Positions 1 through 7,999 of a stretch of 64,000 nt of DNA are shown one piece after another (positions within the stretch are counted from its first letter, which is position 1; each line of letters begins with the position of its first letter). The notes under the pieces were generated by a model that searched no databases, was not told the DNA's origin, and saw nothing but the letters and a program-made list of their open reading frames with translations. The DNA is from CAVUPF01 sp963743285. Lineage in GTDB: Bacteria; Actinomycetota; Thermoleophilia; Solirubrobacterales; 70-9. The stretch lies in NCBI GenBank assembly GCA_963743285.1, contig CAVUPF010000010.1, positions 1 through 64,000 on the forward strand, given 5' to 3'. The translations under genes were made by a program, and so were the position numbers.

Positions 1-234
1 GGAGGCTCTCGGCTCAATCTGCCTGGAAATGGCCGCTTCTGCTAGCCGTGGGGACGCAGGTGGGGACGCAAGAGTCACTAACTCGAAGACCGTGGACAAC
101 CAGAGTTGGCGTTTCGGGCATTTGATTGCCTGGATTGAAGTGGACCCACCCGCGCAGTTCTGGGAACCCTATCAACGCCTTTAGGGCGACCTTGCTTGCA
201 TCTGGCGTGCAGGACTCAACTGGTCGAATCGCGC
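1..234. other. Left edge, no gene; tandem 11-bp repeat
   Basis: No convincing coding frame is seen here. The only structure noted is GTGGGGACGCA occurring twice with a 12-base period (48-58 and 60-70). The stretch lies downstream of the leftward transglycosylase gene and may hold the end of a neighbouring gene outside the window. Confidence 0.4.
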
Positions 235-1236
235 TCAAAGGCCCGGCGGGTGCCGCAGCTGAAAGCCGGCCAGGTAGCTGGCGGAAAAATCGCTCTGCGG
301 AATCCACCCCGGCCCCCCGTTCGGATTGGAATCAGAGGTGCCCCAGTAGCGCTCACTGGGCGGCGTCACGCCGGGCATGAACTCGATGAAAGTGTGAGCT
401 TCGGGCCCGTAGGGCTTGACGTGGATCGTGACGTACCGACCGGGACCGGGATCGCCCCAGCGAGCGAGTTCGGGCGTCGCGATCGTCGGGTTGTGAAAGC
501 CGCCGACCTGGAGCAGATGGGAGACCGCCGAGGAGCAATCGAACGGCCCGTTTGGAGGAGTCGGCGAGAAGCCGTGGGAGCCGCCCCAAACGTAGGGGAG
601 GTGCAGCGTGTTGATCCGCGCCGCCTCGGCGAGCATCCGCTGCACCGCCGGGCCGGAGTCCGCGGCGGCAGCACAATCGCCGAGCCCTGCGACCTGGACA
701 CTCGTGGGACCCTGAAGGCGCCGAGCCTCGGCGCGTACCTCGGCGACATACCACTCGGCGTGGTTGTAGGCGAGGATCGCCGCCTGCCAGTCACCCGGCG
801 CGCCGGAGGCGCGTAGGTAGCGCGCGGCGGCGAAGATCGCGTCCCAGGGGTCGTCGGGGTTCTTTACCCCGTCCCCGTCTGCGTCGACCCCGTAGGTCGC
901 CCAGGTCGAGGGCTCGAACTGCATCCAGCCGATCGCGCCCGCCGAGGAAGGACCCAGGTCGCGGCCGAAGTCGGTCTCGACCTCATTGATCGCGGCGAGT
1001 ACCGCCGGCCCCTGCTCGCCGAGTCCGTAGCGCGCTGCGGCCTCCTCATAGATCGGCACCAGGCGACTCGGCACCTTCGAGCTGAGGCCGCCGACCGCGC
1101 TGCCGCCGCAGTTCGAGGAGGCACCGAGGATCAGCGTCAGGCCGAGCAGGGCGGCGACGAACGCAGCGAGCAGGGCGAGGGGTAGGCCGATCCACAGCTT
1201 CGACGGACGGGCGAGGGGAAGCGATTCGCTCTCCAC
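235..1236 (-). CDS. Lytic transglycosylase with NlpC/P60-like domain (VirB1-type wall hydrolase)
   Basis: 333 residues. A membrane anchor lies at about residues 15-38. A lysozyme-like SLT domain follows (about 55-165), with the INEVETDFG catalytic-glutamate motif near residue 87 and the family signature GAIGWMQFEPSTW. The C-terminal part (about 200-330) looks like NlpC/P60: YVWGG, then PFDCSS (Cys234) and a later His281 in the usual order. Such two-domain enzymes open the peptidoglycan for a conjugation channel, outside the membrane. It follows the lipoprotein gene by 10 bases, so both are probably expressed from the divergent promoter at about 1771-1796. The assignment to the neighbouring transfer system is from context; the fold assignments are strong. 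Confidence 0.88.
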   Translation of the reverse strand: MESESLPLARPSKLWIGLPLALLAAFVAALLGLTLILGASSNCGGSAVGGLSSKVPSRLVPIYEEAAARYGLGEQGPAVLAAINEVETDFGRDLGPSSAGAIGWMQFEPSTWATYGVDADGDGVKNPDDPWDAIFAAARYLRASGAPGDWQAAILAYNHAEWYVAEVRAEARRLQGPTSVQVAGLGDCAAAADSGPAVQRMLAEAARINTLHLPYVWGGSHGFSPTPPNGPFDCSSAVSHLLQVGGFHNPTIATPELARWGDPGPGRYVTIHVKPYGPEAHTFIEFMPGVTPPSERYWGTSDSNPNGGPGWIPQSDFSASYLAGFQLRHPPGL

Positions 1237-1246
1237 TCCCCGCTCC

Positions 1247-1762
1247 TCAGTCCGGCAGGAAGATCGCGATCACGCGCCAGCCGCGGTCGACGCGCCCGAT
1301 GGTGAAGCCGACCGAGAAGGGCGGCGAGCGCCCGTCGCCGATCCGAACGCTGGCGGCGAGCGTCCCGGCACCGCACGGCTGAAGCGCTAGCGCACGAACG
1401 TGGGCGCGGAGCCTTCGGCGGGTGGGCGGCACCCGTTCGGCCGCGACGGCCACAGCGCGCTGCACCGCCGCTGTCTCACCCGGCAATCGCGGCGGATCGC
1501 GCAGGTAGGCGCTGCGCGCGTAAGCGGTCGCGAAGCAATCGGCGAGCCGGTACGCCGCGGCCAGCCACGGCCCGGATGCCGTTCCCCGGCGCGCTCCGAC
1601 GATCAGCGCTGTGCGGCTGCCGGCGGTGGGGGCTGCGGCCGCACATCCCGTGAGTAGGGGGCAGATAAGGAGGAGCACGAGGGGACGCGGGGCGCAGCGC
1701 CGAAGCCGCCTTGGGTCGGCGGCCTCTGTGCTTGGCGGGGATGTGTCTGGGGGCCGGTGCAT
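1247..1762 (-). CDS. Putative lipoprotein, conjugation-associated
   Basis: 171 residues, not recognised by family. The N-terminus has a basic stretch, a hydrophobic core (PLVLLLICPLL) and a lipobox LTGC with Cys40, so it is probably exported and lipid-anchored. The mature part is Ala/Arg-rich and ends in an NTF2-like looking stretch (VGFTIGRVDRGWRVIAIFLP), similar in style to small accessory proteins of actinobacterial type IV secretion. The ATG at 1762 lies only 8 bases after the second block of the leftward promoter module, which would make the transcript leaderless or nearly so. It is first in a unit with the transglycosylase gene. Confidence 0.6.
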   Translation of the reverse strand: MHRPPDTSPPSTEAADPRRLRRCAPRPLVLLLICPLLTGCAAAAPTAGSRTALIVGARRGTASGPWLAAAYRLADCFATAYARSAYLRDPPRLPGETAAVQRAVAVAAERVPPTRRRLRAHVRALALQPCGAGTLAASVRIGDGRSPPFSVGFTIGRVDRGWRVIAIFLPD

Positions 1763-1770
1763 CCGCGCTG

Positions 1771-1836
1771 GTTGTCCAGCGCAGGGCGGTTTTGCATCGG
1801 ATCAGGCCGGTGCAAATCAGCTTGGCGCTGGACAAC
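1771..1836. promoter_or_regulatory. Bidirectional promoter/operator of the transfer region
   Basis: Two divergent copies of the module TGCAAA-N12-TGGACAAC share a central inverted repeat. The rightward copy is 1811-1836 and the leftward copy 1796-1771 (reverse strand). The centre is TTTGCATCGG (1791-1800), six bases, CCGGTGCAAA (1807-1816). The leftward module ends 8 bases before the lipoprotein ATG; the rightward one lies about 110 bases before the sigma-like gene. Matching copies are found at 6917-6942, 14778-14753 and 59949-59924, so this is a signal shared across the element. Whether the blocks are promoter elements or a regulator site is not decided by sequence alone. Confidence 0.7.
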
Positions 1837-1948
1837 AGGAATGAGGACCGATGCCAGATGGCGACCACAAAGAGGCTCGATGCGGGTACCGTCTTCTAGG
1901 TAGAGCGGAGGAATTTCTCTATATGGAACCTCTGATCGGGTAGGCGCT

Positions 1949-3151
1949 ATGTATGGGAGGCGAGCCAACGACGAAGGACTGAGCCAGACCGAGCTGGAGG
2001 CAGCCCGACTCGGTTTCAGTCAGCTGCTGCGCCGCAAGCGCTTCTCGCCGCAGTTCATCTCCCGCCACGCCGACGAACTGTTCGCGCAGGCGACCCTTGA
2101 ATACAGCCGCAAGCTCGCCGAGGGGGTCGAGATCGAGAACCCACCTGGCTGGATGATCGAGTGCGCCTGGCGGCGGACCAAGAGCCTGCTGGAAGCCGAG
2201 GATCGCCGCCCCCGCGAGGTCTCCACTGAGAAGAGCGGCCCGATCGCCGACGAGCCTGGCGGGGACCCCGCGGAACTGCTGTTGGACGAGGAGCGCTTCC
2301 GCAAGATATGGGCGGCGGTCGAGGAGCTCTCGGCAGATCAGCGCCGCCTACTGGCGCTCGCCTACTTCGAGGGGATGCCTATCCGCGAGGCCGCTCGCCA
2401 GCTGCGCTGGCACGCCTCCAAGGCGCAGCGCGCCCACGAGGGGGCGCAGCGCCGCCTGCACGAGCTGCTCGGCGTGCAGAGCAGCGACGAGCTGCAGCTT
2501 GAGGTCGGTCTGGCCGCCTACCTCTCGCTCGTGGCCGGAAACGCCACCAGGCTTCACCTGCCCGCTCGATTGGAACCCGCGGCGGACGCGGTGGGGCGCG
2601 GCGCGGCGCACCTCTGGGCGCGCGTCCAGGAGCTTGCGCGCCGCTTCGTGGTCGGCGGCGGCGGCGAGCCGACCAGCGCAGCGGTCGGCGGCAATGCCGG
2701 GCGCGCCGCAGGTGTATGCGCGGCCGCCGCGCTCGCCTGTCTGGCGGGCGGCGTCGTGGGGCCGGGTGTGGACGGCCTGCTGGAGAGCGGCAGCCACGGC
2801 GTGTCGGCGGCAAGGCACCAGCCGATCGCCGCCGCGAGCAACCGTGAGCTCGGGACCCAAGGTGCGGGCGCTTCCAGTCCAGAACCCGCAACTCAGGGCG
2901 GTGCCGCCGGCACCGCCGAGCGCCCCACGCAGAGCGCCAGCCCGGCGGCGGAGTCTGGCGGCGGGCGCGCTGAGCGGGCGGCCAGCTCGCAGTTCGGAGT
3001 CGAATCGGCGGCTGGGCAAGCGCAGGCAAGTAGCGCCCCCGCTGGGACAGCTTCTGCCTCCGAGGCGGTAGCGCCGAACTCATCGGGCGGTGCGGCGAGC
3101 GCTTCGAACTCCACCCCTACCAAAACCGCGAACGCGCAGTTCGCGCCGTGA
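1949..3151 (+). CDS. Sigma-70-family protein with C-terminal membrane segment and Ala/Ser/Gly-rich tail
   Basis: 400 residues. The first 170 look like a diverged ECF sigma factor: a helical region-2-like part (PPGWMIECAWRRTKSLL) and a clear region-4 helix-turn-helix (ELSADQRRLLALAYFEGMPIREAARQL). Residues about 252-272 form a hydrophobic span (CAAAALACLAGGVVGPGV), followed by about 125 residues of low-complexity Ala/Ser/Gly/Gln sequence. This suggests a membrane-tethered sigma with a tail on the other side of the membrane. It heads the rightward unit and stops 13 bases before the next gene. The ATG at 1949 has only a weak ribosome site. It is a candidate to read the element's own promoter motif; that is inference. 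Confidence 0.7.
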   Translation: MYGRRANDEGLSQTELEAARLGFSQLLRRKRFSPQFISRHADELFAQATLEYSRKLAEGVEIENPPGWMIECAWRRTKSLLEAEDRRPREVSTEKSGPIADEPGGDPAELLLDEERFRKIWAAVEELSADQRRLLALAYFEGMPIREAARQLRWHASKAQRAHEGAQRRLHELLGVQSSDELQLEVGLAAYLSLVAGNATRLHLPARLEPAADAVGRGAAHLWARVQELARRFVVGGGGEPTSAAVGGNAGRAAGVCAAAALACLAGGVVGPGVDGLLESGSHGVSAARHQPIAAASNRELGTQGAGASSPEPATQGGAAGTAERPTQSASPAAESGGGRAERAASSQFGVESAAGQAQASSAPAGTASASEAVAPNSSGGAASASNSTPTKTANAQFAP

Positions 3152-3164
3152 GGTGAGGAATCTG

Positions 3165-4829
3165 ATGAAGCGGGGATCGAGGTCTCTGATCGACGTAGTG
3201 GCCAGTGCGGACGGCGCGCCCCAGGATGCTCGGCCGAGCCGCCCTCGCGGCCCTGAGACTGGGCGAGGGTATCGCGCCGCTGCTGTACGGCTGGGCGGGT
3301 TGGCCGTGGTGTTGGTGGCGCTGGCTGTGTTCGCGCCCGAGGCCCGGGCCGGCAGCTACATCGTCGCCCAGTGCGCGCCAGGCCTTTTCGCCGAAGCCGA
3401 AGCCAGCTACGGGACGAGCAGCTCCCACTTCACCGAGTTCCGCGATTGCAGCGAAGGCGATCCCGGGATGCAGGTCGGCTACCGGCTCGCCGCCGGCGAG
3501 ACCGGCACCGAGCAGGGCGGCTACGGCGCCTGGGTCTGGGAGGCGCCACCCGGCACCTACATCACCGGCGGCTCCGCCTACAGCCGCCTCGCCTCCGAAG
3601 ACGGCATCGCCGGCTACCTCGTCGTCTCACCGGAATCGGGTGCGAGCCTCGCCACCGAGAGCCAAAACGACAACCAGCTGCACCTCTCGGCGATCCCGGC
3701 GGGCAACTGGCGATACTTCGTCGATCGCCTCGAATGCCTCCAGCCCAACGAAAACGGACGCTGCGTGGGCGGCGGGGCCGGCGCCCACGCCTACGTCAAG
3801 CAGCTGCGACTGGAGCTGACCGACGTCAGCCAGCCGAGCCTTGGGATCGGCGGCTCGATGTTCAGCGGCGCCGAACTGCGCGGCCCCCAGACGATCGAAG
3901 TCGACGCCGCCGATCAGGGGCCGGGCCTGCAATCGGTGCAGATCGCGGTGAACGGATTGCCGGCCGGGGGCGATGACCTCTCTGCCTCCTGCAACCCGCT
4001 ACCGGGAGGGCTCACATCGCACCTTTCGCCCTGCCCGGCGAGCTTCGTCAAGACCTACACCCTGGACACCGCCAAGCCGCCGTTCGCAAACGGCGCCAAC
4101 ACGGTCTCGGTCTGCGTTTATGACTACGCGCAAAGCGGCACCCCCAACTCCGCCTGTCAGTCGCGCCAGGTGATCACCGAAAACCTCTGCCCCAGCTCGG
4201 CGGTCGGCGGCGGCTCCACGGTCAGCGCCGGCTTTGCGGCGAACGACAAGGCCGAGCGCACCTTCCCCTACGGCAGCCGCGCCCTGGTCCGCGGCCGCGT
4301 CCTTGACGCCGGTCACAACGGCGTCGCCGGGGCGACGGTCTGTGTCGAGGGCCACGCCGAACTGCCGGGCCTGGCCTACCAGCTGCTCGGCACCGCGACC
4401 ACGAACCAGAACGGCGGCTGGTCCTATGAGCTTGGGCGCGGCGCCTCGCGGGCGATCCGGGTCGCCTACCGCTTCGGCGCCACCCAGACCTCGACCGACC
4501 TCAGCCTCGCGGTCCGCGCCGAGGCGGCCCTTGACCTGAGCAAGAACCTAACTCGGCCCCATCGCAGGGTCTTTTTCTCGGGTGCAATTCCCGGCCCGCT
4601 AGCCGCCAAGCGGGTGGTGATCGTCTGCGGCACGGTTCCCGGAGCCAGACGCCGCTTCCTCGTCCGCCGTGCCCGCACCAATGCACTGGGGCGCTTCCGG
4701 GTTGGCTACGCGTTCTCGCCGGTCGCCGGCCCGACCAAGTTCGTCTTCTGGGTCGTGGTGCCCGAACAGAACAGCTACCCCTATAGCGGTGGGCGCTCCC
4801 CGAGGCGCTACATCTGGGTGCGGCCCTAA
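3165..4829 (+). CDS. Secreted multidomain protein, probable surface protein
   Basis: 554 residues from the ATG at 3165, chosen for its strong GAGGTGAGG ribosome site. A longer frame upstream would overlap the sigma gene. A basic N-terminus is followed by a signal segment (VVLVALAVFAPEARAG, about 50-65). The mature part holds paired cysteines, a central Ig-like stretch (TIEVDAADQGPGLQSVQIAVNG), and a carboxypeptidase-regulatory-like domain (VRGRVLDAGHNGVAGATVCVEG). Such proteins are common, and uncharacterised, in Solirubrobacterales. Its place between a membrane-tailed sigma factor and another exported protein suggests an envelope or contact role in transfer. No enzymatic motif was seen. Confidence 0.65.
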   Translation: MKRGSRSLIDVVASADGAPQDARPSRPRGPETGRGYRAAAVRLGGLAVVLVALAVFAPEARAGSYIVAQCAPGLFAEAEASYGTSSSHFTEFRDCSEGDPGMQVGYRLAAGETGTEQGGYGAWVWEAPPGTYITGGSAYSRLASEDGIAGYLVVSPESGASLATESQNDNQLHLSAIPAGNWRYFVDRLECLQPNENGRCVGGGAGAHAYVKQLRLELTDVSQPSLGIGGSMFSGAELRGPQTIEVDAADQGPGLQSVQIAVNGLPAGGDDLSASCNPLPGGLTSHLSPCPASFVKTYTLDTAKPPFANGANTVSVCVYDYAQSGTPNSACQSRQVITENLCPSSAVGGGSTVSAGFAANDKAERTFPYGSRALVRGRVLDAGHNGVAGATVCVEGHAELPGLAYQLLGTATTNQNGGWSYELGRGASRAIRVAYRFGATQTSTDLSLAVRAEAALDLSKNLTRPHRRVFFSGAIPGPLAAKRVVIVCGTVPGARRRFLVRRARTNALGRFRVGYAFSPVAGPTKFVFWVVVPEQNSYPYSGGRSPRRYIWVRP

Positions 4830-4861
4830 ACCTTCCAAGTCCGAACCAAGAGGAGAGAGCC

Positions 4862-5305
4862 ATGAAAGCAATGATCCACCGGCCGTCCCCAGCGATGGTC
4901 ATCGCCCTGATCGCCCTCTTCGTCTCGCTGGGCGGCACCGCGATCGCCTACGGGCTAGGTCGCGACAGCGTGCATTCCGAAAACATCGCCCCCGGTGCCG
5001 TCACGGCAGGCGGGCTCGGCAAGCTGAACCTGCGCGTCGGCAAGATCCACGATTACGACACCACGGCGAACGACGGCGTCTTCAACGTCGCCAGCGGCCA
5101 TGCGCAGTGCAGGCGCGGCGAACGGCTGATCTCCGGAGGTCTGCGGCTGCGCAAGGTCGGCGGTGTCTTCCCCGGCCAGCACGTCTCGATGGTCGACTCC
5201 GGGCCGGTGCCGAAGCTGCGTCAGTGGTACGTGACGCTCAACTCCGACCTGGGCGGCGCGGCGCGCCAGGACTTCGTCGTCTTCGCCTACTGCCTGGCGA
5301 AGTAG
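4862..5305 (+). CDS. Small secreted protein of Solirubrobacterales type
   Basis: 147 residues with a good ribosome site (GAGGAGAG before the ATG). A signal or anchor segment AMVIALIALFVSLGGTAIAY is followed by a mature region of about 115 residues with two cysteine pairs and a predicted beta-rich end (QWYVTLNSDLGGAARQDFVVFAYC). The leader is characteristic of a large uncharacterised family in Solirubrobacter/Conexibacter relatives, which is the best taxonomic clue in the window. It is third in the rightward unit after the sigma-like gene. Function unknown. Confidence 0.7.
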   Translation: MKAMIHRPSPAMVIALIALFVSLGGTAIAYGLGRDSVHSENIAPGAVTAGGLGKLNLRVGKIHDYDTTANDGVFNVASGHAQCRRGERLISGGLRLRKVGGVFPGQHVSMVDSGPVPKLRQWYVTLNSDLGGAARQDFVVFAYCLAK

Positions 5306-5426
5306 TGGCAGCCGCCATTCCGCTCGCTGCGCGAGCCCGGCGTCGAACCTGGAGGAACCGGCGGTGGCGTGGAGTGTCAGCCGGCAGGTCAATTTTTATG
5401 CTGTCAAGGTGTATGATTGAGATGTC

Positions 5427-5783
5427 ATGAAGGCAACCCAAGCACCTCCGGCCGCGGGGCTCTACGCCCGCCTGGTCGACGACCTGCGCGGCGGCGTTCT
5501 GAGCAGCGCCGAGCTGGCGAGGATCACCGGGGTCAAGGTCCGCCAGGTCCAGCACTGGGCCTCCGGCGCGCACCGCCCCCAGGGCCAGGCGAAAGACCGC
5601 CTGCTGGAGCTGCACTACATCGTCGAGCGGCTGCGCGACGTCTATACCGCCGAGGGCGCCGACATCTGGATTCACGGGCGAAACCGAGACCTCGGCGGTG
5701 AAAAGCCGATCGACCTGCTCACCGAGGGCCAGTTCGAGCGGGTGCTGGCTGCTGTGGAGCGCCTGGGCGCAGGAGCGATGTAG
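5427..5783 (+). CDS. MbcA/ParS/Xre-type antitoxin-like protein, without a visible toxin
   Basis: 118 residues. The N-terminal half is a helix-turn-helix (ELARITGVKVRQVQHWASG). The C-terminal half fits the DUF2384/MbcA-ParS-Xre C-terminal domain: a helix ending in an Asp-Ile-Trp turn, then PIDLLTEGQFERVLAAVERL. These proteins usually neutralise an adjacent RES-domain toxin. No RES gene follows; the next gene is a HEPN-like protein in the same direction. An AT-richer stretch just upstream (about 5390-5420, TTTTTATGCTG...TATGAT) may be its promoter. Confidence 0.6.
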   Translation: MKATQAPPAAGLYARLVDDLRGGVLSSAELARITGVKVRQVQHWASGAHRPQGQAKDRLLELHYIVERLRDVYTAEGADIWIHGRNRDLGGEKPIDLLTEGQFERVLAAVERLGAGAM

Positions 5784-5893
5784 GGGTAGATCGCCGCAGC
5801 CCGCCCGAGAATCGCTCGGGGAGGTCTTGCTCACCCGGGCGCGTGTGGGGATGTCTTGCACTCGAGTCGGCTCGCTGGTAGAGATTCAGCGGC

Positions 5894-6478
5894 ATGTCGA
5901 GCTCGCTCGCACTTTGGCAAGGTCAGGCGCAGACCTCCTTCGAGGAGGTTGAACACGCGCACGGCGTGGTCGGCGGGCACCGGCGGGGTCGGCGCTTCCT
6001 GACCCAACAGATCAACCACGGCTACGTCACCCTTCTGGCGGCTCAGTTCCAGATGTACTGTCGGGCGCTACACACCGAGGTCACGCAGGTCTTGGTGGCG
6101 GGCGTGTCGGACCCAGCCCTGGCGCGAGTCCTCGAGGGACGCTTGATTGAGGGCCGCAACCTCGACCGGGGAAACGCCAATAGTGGAAACCTCGGAGCTG
6201 ACTTTGGGCGTTTCGGCTTCAACTTCTGGGACGCGGTGCTCGAACACCGCAAGCCCAACGCGAGGCGCAAGCAAAAGCTCGAAGAGCTGATTGAGTGGCG
6301 AAACGGAATCGCACACGGCGACATTGCGAGAAAGCAGGCGGAAGGGGCGCTGCGGCCGAGCGAAGTTCATCTGGCGAGCTGCCGGGACTGGAAGAGCGCC
6401 CTGAACCAGCTGGTGCTCTCGATCGATCGGGTGCTTGCGCTGCAATGCGAGAACCTGGGGCGTCCCACGCCCTGGTGA
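5894..6478 (+). CDS. HEPN-domain-like protein
   Basis: 194 residues, largely helical, with WRNGIAHGDI near the middle-C-terminal part. This fits the R-x4-H signature of HEPN proteins, many of which are RNases in toxin-antitoxin or anti-phage systems. The charged helices before it (RKQKLEELIEWRNGIAHG) are also typical. It is separated by 12 bases from a 70-residue gene that could be its partner. The toxin role is inferred from the motif and the small adjacent gene; overall similarity to a named HEPN family was not established. Confidence 0.55.
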   Translation: MSSSLALWQGQAQTSFEEVEHAHGVVGGHRRGRRFLTQQINHGYVTLLAAQFQMYCRALHTEVTQVLVAGVSDPALARVLEGRLIEGRNLDRGNANSGNLGADFGRFGFNFWDAVLEHRKPNARRKQKLEELIEWRNGIAHGDIARKQAEGALRPSEVHLASCRDWKSALNQLVLSIDRVLALQCENLGRPTPW

Positions 6479-6490
6479 TACTTTGAGTTC

Positions 6491-6703
6491 ATGACTCCCG
6501 TGACGACCAAGGCGAAAATCGGTATCGGCCAGGTGGTGCTACTTCCAATCGGCAAGAACCGGCTCCGCGGCCGCGTAGTCGAGGACCGCGGCAACCTCGG
6601 CCTGCACGGTGAGCGCATCCTGCGTGTCCTGGTCGACCAGGGCGATGACGTGCCGCCGAGCGAGCACGAGGTTCCAGAGGGCGAGCTACAGCTCGTCAAG
6701 TAG
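6491..6703 (+). CDS. Small protein of unknown function, possible HEPN partner
   Basis: 70 residues, with a compact beta-rich look: IGIGQVVLLPIGKNRLRGRVVEDRG, then an acidic end (VPEGELQLVK). It resembles a small barrel such as an SH3 or KOW-like fold, although no family was recognised. It starts 12 bases after the HEPN-like gene in the same direction, so the two are likely co-transcribed. In tight pairs with HEPN proteins the second gene is often an antitoxin; here that is only a suggestion. Confidence 0.45.
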   Translation: MTPVTTKAKIGIGQVVLLPIGKNRLRGRVVEDRGNLGLHGERILRVLVDQGDDVPPSEHEVPEGELQLVK

Positions 6704-6901
6704 CACTGCGTTGCCCAGGCGGGCTGTCACGGGCCAGCGCCGTTAACGACTGATCGGACCTCCTCCAAGTCGGTGGCTGTGGCCTCGCCTCCGTCCACTC
6801 GGTTCGGCGTCGGGAAACTTCTCAATTCAGCTGGACAAACCGCCGACGCTCGGCGATAGCGCCGGCGGCGAGCCGGCGGCGAGAGGCGCCCGGCCAGTTT
6901 T

Positions 6902-6942
6902 TTTGCACCGCCCCGATGCAAACGGACCTGGTGCTGGACAGC
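6902..6942 (+). promoter_or_regulatory. Promoter/operator of the type IV secretion operon
   Basis: TGCAAA (6917-6922), 12 bases, TGGACAGC (6935-6942): the same module as at 1811-1836, including the flanking inverted repeat, here TTTGCACCG (6902-6910) against CGATGCAAA (6914-6922). The first gene of the operon starts 36 bases downstream with its own ribosome site. The rest of 6704-6901 shows no coding frame. Confidence 0.68.
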
Positions 6943-6977
6943 GGAGGTGTAGAGCAACCGACGCCAAGGAGCCCGCC

Positions 6978-7298
6978 GTGCGGTTCGTCCCTCTCCCCCA
7001 CCTTCTCCTCGCCCTGCGGCTTGCCGCGGTCAGCGTCAAGCCTGACCCCAGCGCGCTACCGGGGATACCGGCGCTGCAGAAGCTGATCGACGGCCTCGCG
7101 GCGGTCGCCCTCTTGGGCTGCGTCGCCGGTGTCCTGCTCGGCGCCGTGCAGTGGGCGCTCGGCAGCCGCTCCAACAACTACAGCCACGCCTCCGACGGCA
7201 AATCGAAGGTCCTCTATGGGCTGCTCGGGGCCTTCATCGTCGGCGCGGCGGCGGCGATCATCAACTTCTTCTACAGCTCCGGGGCGGCGGTCAAGTGA
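6978..7298 (+). CDS. VirB2/TrbC-like small membrane protein (putative pilin)
   Basis: 106 residues from the GTG at 6978, preceded by AAGGAG. After a hydrophobic leader there are two membrane segments, at about residues 38-58 (LAAVALLGCVAGVLLGAVQW) and 80-100 (LLGAFIVGAAAAIINFF), separated by a polar loop. This hairpin is the usual shape of VirB2-type subunits and of the DUF6112-like proteins that open actinobacterial conjugation operons. Its stop overlaps the next start (GTGA). No pilin cleavage was verified. Confidence 0.65.
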   Translation: MRFVPLPHLLLALRLAAVSVKPDPSALPGIPALQKLIDGLAAVALLGCVAGVLLGAVQWALGSRSNNYSHASDGKSKVLYGLLGAFIVGAAAAIINFFYSSGAAVK

Positions 7299-7999
7299 GC
7301 CGGGCGCTCGCTCACCCCTCCCCCACCACTCGCCGCCCGCCGCTGCGCCGTGCCCTGCCCTGGCTCGCCATCGGAGCCCTCGGCTTCCTGGCGGGCCGCG
7401 CCGGCGCTCCCGGGCCCCCATCCGGCTCCGTCCGCGCTGTGCCGGCTCTGCCGGCTGGCACGGCGCGGACGGCGGGCGGCGTCCCTATCGCCTTCCCCGA
7501 CAGCGCCGCCGGCGCTGCGCAGGCGATCGCCGCATATCAACGCGCCTTCGCCAGCCCGGCGATCCTGCGCCCCGCCGCGCTGCGTGCCCGGATCGGGGCG
7601 GTCGCGACCCCCGACTACGCGGCGACGATGCTCGCCGCGAACGCTCCGGGCGAGCAACGGATCGCCGCGGGGCCGATCGGGGTCGGTGTGCGACGCGGCC
7701 TGCAGACGCTCTATGCCGCGGTGCCGATCGGCTACCGGGTGCTCTCCTACTCCCCTCGGCGCGCCGAAGTCCTGACCTGGGGCTTCACCCTGCTCGGCAA
7801 CGCCGCCTCGGTGGCGCCCGCCGCCTACTTCGGCCTGACCCGCAGCACCCTGGACTGGCTGGGCGGTCGCTGGCGGATCGCCGAGATCCGCGCCGGTTTC
7901 GGGCCGACCCCGAGGCTGGGGACGCCGCCCGGCCCGCTCGGCCCCTACCGCGTGGTCGAGGTGGCCCGCAGGCTCAGTAGCTATGAACTGGCTCCGTAG
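7295..7999 (+). CDS. VirB8/TcpC-like bitopic conjugation protein
   Basis: 234 residues from the GTG at 7295, which overlaps the previous stop by 4 bases. One membrane segment lies near the N-terminus (PWLAIGALGFLAG). The rest is outside and looks like an NTF2/VirB8-type fold: helix (AAQAIAAYQRAFASPAIL), then strands containing GYRVLSYSPRRAEVLTWGF and a final WRIAEIRAGFG. Such proteins are structural parts of the secretion channel. The assignment rests on topology and position between pilin-like and VirB6-like genes, with little sequence identity to guide it. Confidence 0.6.
   Translation: MSRALAHPSPTTRRPPLRRALPWLAIGALGFLAGRAGAPGPPSGSVRAVPALPAGTARTAGGVPIAFPDSAAGAAQAIAAYQRAFASPAILRPAALRARIGAVATPDYAATMLAANAPGEQRIAAGPIGVGVRRGLQTLYAAVPIGYRVLSYSPRRAEVLTWGFTLLGNAASVAPAAYFGLTRSTLDWLGGRWRIAEIRAGFGPTPRLGTPPGPLGPYRVVEVARRLSSYELAP

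Noticed and set aside
1..234. Tandem GTGGGGACGCA as an attachment site
   Set aside because: No matching copy at the other end of the window and no tRNA nearby; evidence is too thin.
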